12,295 nt of DNA. Source: Gemmatimonadota bacterium. Its GTDB lineage: Bacteria; Gemmatimonadota; Gemmatimonadetes; Gemmatimonadales; Gemmatimonadaceae. Positions within the stretch are counted from its first letter, which is position 1, and every line of letters begins with the position of its first letter. Shown here piece after piece: positions 6,978 through 12,295 of this stretch. Under the pieces are notes generated by a model. That model was not told the origin of the DNA, made no database searches, and was given only the letters and a program-made list of their open reading frames with translations. The stretch lies in assembly GCA_031127185.1 (NCBI GenBank), contig JARIET010000052.1:1-12295 (forward strand), in the 5' to 3' direction. The position numbers were made by a program, and so were the translations under genes.

Positions 6978-8174
6978 GTGCCCGGTTCCTCCGTTCCGCT
7001 CTGGCTCCTTGCGACGCTCCCCTGGGTGGCCTTCCCGGTGTTGCTCGCCTGGCGTGGGCGCGAGCGGCGCGACCTAAGCGAGTATGCGGTCGCCGTGCCG
7101 TCGGGCGGCGCGACCGAGCGTGTTTCCGTGGTGATCCCTGCCCGAAACGAGGCGCGCAATATCGAGCCGTGTATGCGGTCCATTCTCGCGACCACCTGGC
7201 CGCAGATGGAGCTCTTGGTCGTCAACGACAACTCCGATGATGGCACCGGAGTCATTGCGCGCCGCGTGGCCGCCGACGACCCACGTGTGACGGTGATCGA
7301 TGCCCCGCCCCTCCCGGCCGGATGGTTCGGCAAACAGTGGGCCTGTCATCAGGCCGTGGTGCAGGCCCGCGGCGGCCTGCTCTTTTTCACGGATGCCGAC
7401 ACGCGGCACCGGCCTGAGCTCATAGCGCGCATGATCGGCGCGATGCGCGCGCGGGGGGCCGATATGCTGAGCATCGCCGGGCAACAGCTCGCGGAGACGT
7501 TCTGGGAGCGGTTGATGCAGCCGCAGTTGTTCACGATGATCGTGCTGCGGTACCGAAGCGTGGAGTGGATGAGCCGGAGCACGAACCCGCTGGACAAGAT
7601 CGTGAACGGGCAGTGCTTCATGCTCTCGCGCGCGGCATATGATGCCGCCGGGGGCCACGAGCGCGTGCGCGAGAATGTGGCCGAGGATCTCCGGATGGCA
7701 CAGGAGGTGTGTCGCACGGGTGGCAGTGTGCAGATGCTGGAGGGCCCCGACTTCATTGCCACGCGGATGTACGAGGGGCTCGGCGAGCTGATGCGCGGCT
7801 GGGGCAAGAACGTCTATGCCGCTGGGCGCGACACGGTGCCGCTGGGCCCGCTGGGTCAGGCGATCCTGCGCGTGGCGTATCCGTGGCCCGCGCTCTGGAA
7901 CGTGGTGCCGTTCGTGGCGGCGGTGCTCGCGATGGCGGGCGTTTTCAGCACCGGCGTACTCTGGTGGGGCCTGATCTGCTATCTGGCGTTTGCGGTGTTC
8001 GAGGTGGCGGTGATGCGCATCAGCCGCGTGTCCATCTGGTATGCCTTTCTGCACCCACTGGCCGGCGTGATGATGTTCGTGCTGTTCGGCCGCGCTGCGT
8101 GGCGTGGGAGCCGCGTGGAGTGGAAGGGGCGCAAGTATCGCTCGGTGGCCGAGTTCGAGAAGGCACGCCCATGA
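6978..8174 (+). CDS. Membrane-bound family 2 glycosyltransferase (CrtQ-like)
   Basis: Inverting GT2 (GT-A fold) enzyme that transfers a sugar from a nucleotide-sugar to a lipid, carotenoid or polysaccharide acceptor. In order: an N-terminal membrane segment (~7-25); the nucleotide-binding start SVVIPARNEARNI (about 50-62) and VVNDNSDDGT (81-90); the metal-binding DxD as D139-A-D141; the acceptor-site ED (236-237) in AEDLRM; and MRGWGKN (272-278), standing in for the QxxRW-type motif. Three C-terminal hydrophobic segments (~297-322, 325-348, 353-377) anchor it, and it ends with a basic tail. The build resembles CrtQ/HpnB-like transferases, but the acceptor cannot be named. The start is GTG at 6978; an in-frame TAG at 6966 excludes anything earlier. 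The stop overlaps the next gene's ATG (ATGA), so it forms an operon with the HAD phosphatase. Confidence 0.9.
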   Translation: MPGSSVPLWLLATLPWVAFPVLLAWRGRERRDLSEYAVAVPSGGATERVSVVIPARNEARNIEPCMRSILATTWPQMELLVVNDNSDDGTGVIARRVAADDPRVTVIDAPPLPAGWFGKQWACHQAVVQARGGLLFFTDADTRHRPELIARMIGAMRARGADMLSIAGQQLAETFWERLMQPQLFTMIVLRYRSVEWMSRSTNPLDKIVNGQCFMLSRAAYDAAGGHERVRENVAEDLRMAQEVCRTGGSVQMLEGPDFIATRMYEGLGELMRGWGKNVYAAGRDTVPLGPLGQAILRVAYPWPALWNVVPFVAAVLAMAGVFSTGVLWWGLICYLAFAVFEVAVMRISRVSIWYAFLHPLAGVMMFVLFGRAAWRGSRVEWKGRKYRSVAEFEKARP

Positions 8175-8842
8175 GCGCACGTACGCGACGACTTCCCGCG
8201 ATTCTCTTCGATATGGACGGTACGCTCCTTGATTCCATCTCGCTGATCGTGGAGAGCGCCGTCTTTGCGTTTGACGGGCGCGAAGGCCCGCGCCCCACGC
8301 GCGCCGAGTGGCAGGCGTTGATTGGCACACCGCTGGATGCGATGCTCAAGCCGTGGTCCGTGAACGAGGCCGATGCCGCATTCGTGAAGGCACGCTATCG
8401 GCAGTTCCAACTGGAGAACCACGACCGGTTCGTGCGACTCTACGACGGCGTCCCCGAGGTACTGGCCGAGTTGCACCAGCGCGGGCACCCGATGGCGATC
8501 GTGAGCAGCAAGCTCGACGTGGGAATCCGGCGCTCGATGGACTACTTCGATCTCACCAAGTATTTCGATGTGATCGTGGGCATCGAGCACACGCAGCACC
8601 ACAAGCCGCATCCGGAGCCGGTGCAGTTCGCGCTCACGAAGCTTGGCGTCGGTGCGAGCGACGCGCTCTTTGTGGGCGACTCGCCGCACGATGTTGAAGC
8701 CGGCAATGCAGCAGGAGTGCCCGTCGTCGCCGTGACGTGGGGCGCCTATACGCGCGAAGAGATCGCACACGCGCGGCCCGCGCACTGGCTCGACACAATG
8801 CCGGATCTGCTGCCTGCAATAGAAAGACTCGCCGTGCAATAG
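8171..8842 (+). CDS. HAD-superfamily phosphatase (Gph/PpaX-like)
   Basis: Cytosolic Mg-dependent phosphatase of the haloacid dehalogenase superfamily, subfamily I with a helical cap. Motif I is DMDGT (nucleophile D14, acid/base D16), motif II Ser112 in IVSSK, motif III Lys145 in HKPHP, and motif IV GDSPHD (169-174, metal ligands D170 and D174). The cap spans about residues 20-90. Length 223 residues matches phosphoglycolate phosphatase (Gph) and pyrophosphatase PpaX relatives; the sequence does not decide between these or a sugar-phosphate substrate. The ATG at 8171 lies within ATGA, overlapping the glycosyltransferase stop, with GAAGG seven bases upstream, so translation should be coupled. 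Pairing with a glycosyltransferase could mean it removes a phosphate from a sugar or lipid intermediate, but this is speculation. No T-rich terminator follows. Confidence 0.9.
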   Translation: MSARTRRLPAILFDMDGTLLDSISLIVESAVFAFDGREGPRPTRAEWQALIGTPLDAMLKPWSVNEADAAFVKARYRQFQLENHDRFVRLYDGVPEVLAELHQRGHPMAIVSSKLDVGIRRSMDYFDLTKYFDVIVGIEHTQHHKPHPEPVQFALTKLGVGASDALFVGDSPHDVEAGNAAGVPVVAVTWGAYTREEIAHARPAHWLDTMPDLLPAIERLAVQ

Positions 8843-8859
8843 GACGGTGACGGTCGCGT

Positions 8860-8888
8860 TCACGCACAGCGACATCATGCGTGCGTGA
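8860..8888. promoter_or_regulatory. Inverted repeat over the methyltransferase start codon
   Basis: TCACGCAC (8860-8867) and GTGCGTGA (8881-8888) are perfect 8-bp inverted copies with a 13-bp spacer; allowing one mismatch the arms extend to ten. The right arm contains the GTG start (8885-8887) of the DNA methyltransferase. In RNA it would be a hairpin hiding the start; in DNA it could be an operator. There is no T-tract, so it is not a normal terminator for the HAD gene. Confidence 0.5.
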
Positions 8889-11800
8889 CCACACTCCGTC
8901 GCTCTGCAGAACTACTCGCGCACGCTGGTTCGCTCCGAGGCGCGGAAGCGATTGCCGCGTTTCTCGGGTTCGGATCGTCCGCGCCGCTTGATGGGGCCGC
9001 GCGCGCCGCCCTTCGACTGACTCCAGGAGTGCGGATCGCCCGGGTCGCTGACAGCGCCGGCTTGTTGCGGTGCTGTATCGTTTCGGCCTCAGGCGACCTG
9101 TCGCTCCGTGCGGTCGCGGCGCAGACCGCGGTGCGCCTGCGCGATCGCGCGCCACACGCGCAATGGCTCGTTATTGGCATGTCGCCCGCAAGTCATTCGG
9201 TCGCGATCGTCGTGGCACCTGCGCAGGGCGAAACGCGGATTGCCACGCTGGTCGTCGACACCAGGCGAGTCCTCGACTCGGACGCCGAGACGCTGGCCGC
9301 CATGGCTGCCGCATGCGGTGCCTCCGACGTGCTCACCCATCAGCGGTGGCGGGAACTCCTCGGACGCGATGCACTTTCGCGGCGATTCTACCGCGAACTC
9401 GAACAGGCGGTCGATACACTCGCCACGACGGCGACTGGTTCCGCACCCGAACCGGCCCGCCGCGAACTCGGCCTGCTCACCACGTCACGCCTGCTCTTTC
9501 TGGCCTTTCTCGAAGCCAAGGGCTGGCTGGACGGAGATCGCGAGTTCCTGCGCCGACATTTTGACGAACGGTGTAGCGCTGGCGGGCAGGTGCATCGACG
9601 CCTGCTCGAGCCGTTGTTCTTCGGTACGCTTAACACGCCGTTCTCCAAACGCGCGGCTGCGGCGCGCCAGTTTGGGCGCATTCCATTCTTGAACGGCGGA
9701 CTCTTCAACCGCACGCCGGTGGAACGTCGCTGGCGTCGGACGACGCTGACGGACGATGCGTTGGGTGGCATCATGGCCGGGCTGCTCGCGCGATATCGCG
9801 TCACCGCCCGCGAGGATTCGACCAACTTGAGCGAAGCCGCGATCGATCCAGAAATGCTGGGTCGCGCATTCGAATCATTGATGGCATCCGACGACCGACG
9901 GAAATCCGGCGCATTCTACACCCCTCGCCCGCTGCTGGAACGGGTTACAGCGGAGGGGATTGATCACTGGCTGTCCACCCTCGGGATCAGCGCGGCATCG
10001 CGCGGCGCAATCGCACACTCGCATCGGCTGCCGGCCGCCGAGCGCCCGGCAGTGCTTGCAGCGATTCGCGACTTGCGCGTCCTCGACCCTGCGTGCGGAA
10101 GCGGTGCCTTCCTGGTGCATGTGCTGGAACGAGTCGCCGACATCGCTGCTGCAGCAGGCGACACGCGCACGGCAAGTGAGCGCCGCCGCGACGTGCTGAC
10201 GCGATCGATCTTTGGCGTGGACATCAATCCGACGGCCGTCTGGCTCTGCGAGCTGCGCCTCTGGCTCTCGGTTGTCATTGACTCGGATGCCACAGACCCG
10301 ATCCGTGTGACTCCACTGCCAAATCTCGATCACAATATCCGGATCGGCGACGCGCTCTCGGGTCGCGCCTTTGACGACGACAGGCATATGGCAGGTGCCG
10401 CAGCCTATGCTCAGCTTCGCGGTCGCTACGTGCGCGCCACGGGCGCTCGCAAACGGACCCTCGCCCGCACGCTCGATGCGGCCATGCGCGCGGAAGCGGT
10501 CAGGCAGGCGGTGCAAGCAACGGACCATAACGCGGCCCGACGCCGCGACCTGATCGTCGCGCTGCGTGGTCGCGACTTGTTTCGCCAACGGATGCGTGCG
10601 GACGCGAAGCAGCGCGAGACACTTGCCACACTCCGCCATCAGGCGCGCGCGCTCCGACGTGAGGTTGCTGCGCTCCGCTCTGGTGCCGCACTGCCATTTG
10701 CATTCCCGACACACTTTGCCGACATCGGCGCCCGCGGCGGATTCGACCTGGTGCTGGGAAATCCGCCCTGGGTGCGACTCCACCGTATCGCTCCTGCAGC
10801 ACGCGCGGCATTCGCGTCTACGTACCAGTGCTGGCGCGATGCAAACTGGACGGATGGCACGCCTGGCGCACAGGGTGGTTCCAGTTTTTCCGCACAGGTT
10901 GACCTCGCGGCGCTCTTCCTGGAGCGCGCAATCCAGCTCACTCGATCCGGCGCCTCTATCAGCCTTCTGGTGCCGGCAAAATTATGGAGTTCCTTGTCGT
11001 CCGGCGGTATCCGCCGTGTGGTCCGCGCGAACTGCCGGATCGCCGTGCTCGAAGACTGGAGTGAATCGCCTGCGGCATTCGATGCTGTGGTATATCCGTC
11101 TTTGATCGTTGCACTGCGTGATGCCAAGCCCGCGGGCCACACAATTCGGGGAGCGGTACACAAGCGTGATTCCGTGGTGACGTGGGAACAACGCGATGAC
11201 CGACTGGCACTCGATCCGTCGGTCGGTGCGCCGTGGCTTCTCGTTCCACCCGAAGTGCGCGCGGCGTTCGAGCTACTCGCTTCACGCGGTGAGCGCCTGA
11301 TCGAAACACATCTCAGCCGCCCACTTCTCGGCGTGAAGACCGGATGCAACGAGGCGTTTCTCGTGACCCCACGACCTGGCTGGCGCGACCCTGCGCCCGT
11401 CGACGGTGACGGCTGGTGCGTGCATGCCAACGGCCGGGATGATGACGTGGAACGTTCCGTCCTGCGACCAGTCGTTCGTGGCGAGGACGTGCGTGCCTGG
11501 TCCCTCAGCGGCGATCAGGCGCTGGTATGGACTCACGGCGCGAATGGCATTCCGCTCGAACGGCTGCCACCGCTCACAAGTCGCTGGCTCATGCCCTGGC
11601 GCCGACGACTTGAAGCCCGCGTTGACGCCACCCGTTCGCGGCACTGGTGGACCCTCTTTCGCACCGAAGCCGCTTCGATGGCGCGACCGCGGGTGGTGTG
11701 GAGCGATATCAGCCGGATCCCGCGTGCAACCGTGCTGCTTCCCGGCGATCCCACCGTTCCGTTGAACACCTGCTATGTGCTGCCAACCCCAACGATTGAC

Positions 11801-12088
11801 GATGCGCTTGCGTTTGCTGCCTTACTCAACTCACCACCGGTTGCGGCCTGGCTTTGTGCCGTCGCAGAACCGGCACGAGGCGGCTATCGGAGATTCCTCG
11901 GGTGGACCCTCTCGAGGCTCCCGGTGCCCCGGCCGTGGAACAAAGCGGTGGACATTCTGGCGCCACTCGGCCGTCGGGCCATGCATGGGGATGGCCCGGA
12001 CCCGTTCACTCTGTCCTCGGCCGTCGCCCGGGCGTACGGGACTCGGTTGGCACGACTCGAACCGCTGCTCACCTGGTGTCTGCGCTAG
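8885..12088 (+). CDS. Eco57I/type IIG-like N6-adenine DNA methyltransferase
   Basis: Methylates adenine at N6 in a specific DNA site using S-adenosylmethionine, probably marking self DNA in a restriction or defence system. Motifs in order: GRAFESLM (~321-328); the GAFYTP motif (342-347) before the SAM site; motif I DPACGSG (401-407); FGVDINP (443-449), whose D446 should bind the SAM ribose; catalytic NPPW (626-629). An Arg-rich, mostly helical stretch (~511-598) separates these last two. From about residue 800 a TaqI-type target-recognition region follows (GVKTG, LRPVVRGEDV, LNSPP, LSRLPVP). FLNGGLFN near residue 270 is shared with type IIG and BREX/DISARM methylases. I see no clear PD-(D/E)xK nuclease in residues 1-200. 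At 1067 residues it is in the range of PglX/DrmMI/type IIG proteins. The GTG start lacks a good ribosome site. It contains two TTA codons (10982, 11822), unusual in such GC-rich DNA. The next gene overlaps its end. Confidence 0.9.
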   Translation: MTTLRRSAELLAHAGSLRGAEAIAAFLGFGSSAPLDGAARAALRLTPGVRIARVADSAGLLRCCIVSASGDLSLRAVAAQTAVRLRDRAPHAQWLVIGMSPASHSVAIVVAPAQGETRIATLVVDTRRVLDSDAETLAAMAAACGASDVLTHQRWRELLGRDALSRRFYRELEQAVDTLATTATGSAPEPARRELGLLTTSRLLFLAFLEAKGWLDGDREFLRRHFDERCSAGGQVHRRLLEPLFFGTLNTPFSKRAAAARQFGRIPFLNGGLFNRTPVERRWRRTTLTDDALGGIMAGLLARYRVTAREDSTNLSEAAIDPEMLGRAFESLMASDDRRKSGAFYTPRPLLERVTAEGIDHWLSTLGISAASRGAIAHSHRLPAAERPAVLAAIRDLRVLDPACGSGAFLVHVLERVADIAAAAGDTRTASERRRDVLTRSIFGVDINPTAVWLCELRLWLSVVIDSDATDPIRVTPLPNLDHNIRIGDALSGRAFDDDRHMAGAAAYAQLRGRYVRATGARKRTLARTLDAAMRAEAVRQAVQATDHNAARRRDLIVALRGRDLFRQRMRADAKQRETLATLRHQARALRREVAALRSGAALPFAFPTHFADIGARGGFDLVLGNPPWVRLHRIAPAARAAFASTYQCWRDANWTDGTPGAQGGSSFSAQVDLAALFLERAIQLTRSGASISLLVPAKLWSSLSSGGIRRVVRANCRIAVLEDWSESPAAFDAVVYPSLIVALRDAKPAGHTIRGAVHKRDSVVTWEQRDDRLALDPSVGAPWLLVPPEVRAAFELLASRGERLIETHLSRPLLGVKTGCNEAFLVTPRPGWRDPAPVDGDGWCVHANGRDDDVERSVLRPVVRGEDVRAWSLSGDQALVWTHGANGIPLERLPPLTSRWLMPWRRRLEARVDATRSRHWWTLFRTEAASMARPRVVWSDISRIPRATVLLPGDPTVPLNTCYVLPTPTIDDALAFAALLNSPPVAAWLCAVAEPARGGYRRFLGWTLSRLPVPRPWNKAVDILAPLGRRAMHGDGPDPFTLSSAVARAYGTRLARLEPLLTWCLR

Positions 12089-12295
12089 ACGACGTGCTCG
12101 ACGCGTTGGCCCGCACCCACGGTGATGGGTCAGCCATCGCAGAGCAACTCGGCGAGATTGCGCTCCTGCCCCAGCAACGCGATGCGGCCGCCCACTTGCG
12201 TACGGCGCTGGGCGAATTTGGCGGCGCGCTACTCGCGGACGACCCCGGAATGGGAAAGACCTACGTTGCGCTTGCCGTGGCGGCGGAGCTGGGGC
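12076..12295 (+). CDS. SNF2-like helicase, N-terminal fragment (cut by right edge)
   Basis: Only 73 codons are visible. LLPQQRDAAAHLR (30-42) resembles the Q-motif region before motif I of SNF2/superfamily 2 helicases, and ALLADDPGMGKT (51-62) is a Walker A in the position of the SNF2 sequence LADExGLGKT, with K61 and T62 to bind ATP. SNF2-like proteins use ATP to move along duplex DNA; beside a type IIG-like methylase this suggests a translocase subunit of a defence complex. The GTG start at 12076 overlaps the methyltransferase end by 13 bases. A second GTG at 12094 would give a small overlap-free start six residues later; neither has a clear ribosome site. The rest of the gene, including any fused nuclease, is outside the window, so the family call is likely but not firm. 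Confidence 0.75.
   Translation, partial: MSALDDVLDALARTHGDGSAIAEQLGEIALLPQQRDAAAHLRTALGEFGGALLADDPGMGKTYVALAVAAELG

Noticed and set aside
7074..8330. Open frame of 418 codons antisense to the glycosyltransferase and HAD genes
   Set aside because: It covers two well-supported genes whose motifs are intact. The translation is low-complexity His/Arg/Ala-rich and has no motifs.
8860..8888. Inverted repeat as a terminator for the HAD gene
   Set aside because: No T-tract follows the right arm, and that arm is inside the methyltransferase start, so a regulatory role is more likely than termination.
9875..10783. 302-codon minus-strand frame inside the methyltransferase
   Set aside because: It is antisense to the SAM-binding and NPPW motifs of the methyltransferase and has no family resemblance of its own.

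Overview
The window is GC-rich, densely coded bacterial DNA. Three things suggest Gemmatimonadota or a related soil phylum: a bacterial-type Ser/Thr kinase of the 'RYxIERELGxGG...VYLAxDxKHDRxVAIKV' kind, a secreted S9 peptidase carrying Gly/Arg/Ala-rich inserts, and frequent non-ATG starts. This is an inference from gene style; there is no rRNA or other marker gene here.

Layout. (1) Positions 1-963, minus strand: N-terminal part of a Ser/Thr protein kinase that runs off the left edge and appears to start at CTG. (2) Positions 964-1090: divergent control region. (3) Positions 1091-4222, plus: an exported prolyl-oligopeptidase-family (S9) serine peptidase of 1043 residues with a complete Ser-Asp-His triad. 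(4) Positions 4220-4401: an imperfect palindrome with a strong stem-loop terminator at its centre, lying between convergent genes. (5) Positions 4397-6938, minus: three genes in one direction, read as symporter (SDF/DAACS family), then a Nudix CoA-pyrophosphatase-like hydrolase, then a PAP2 membrane phosphatase. The last two overlap by four bases, and a heptamer repeat array separates the first two. (6) Positions 6939-6977: a 39-bp divergent gap with mirrored TAGCTT hexamers close to both start codons. (7) Positions 6978-8842, plus: a membrane family-2 glycosyltransferase and a HAD phosphatase joined by an ATGA overlap. (8) Positions 8885-12295, plus: a large Eco57I/type IIG-like N6-adenine DNA methyltransferase, overlapped by the start of an SNF2-like helicase that is cut by the right edge.

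Most of the window is ordinary chromosomal housekeeping and accessory metabolism: kinase signalling, extracellular proteolysis, solute uptake, nucleotide or CoA clean-up, lipid phosphatase and glycosylation. The right end looks like the beginning of a restriction-type or DISARM-like defence locus. The methyltransferase and helicase are translationally overlapped, and an inverted repeat covers the methyltransferase start codon. The rest of that system, including any nuclease, lies outside the window, so its type cannot be settled here. Six of the nine genes appear to use non-ATG starts.
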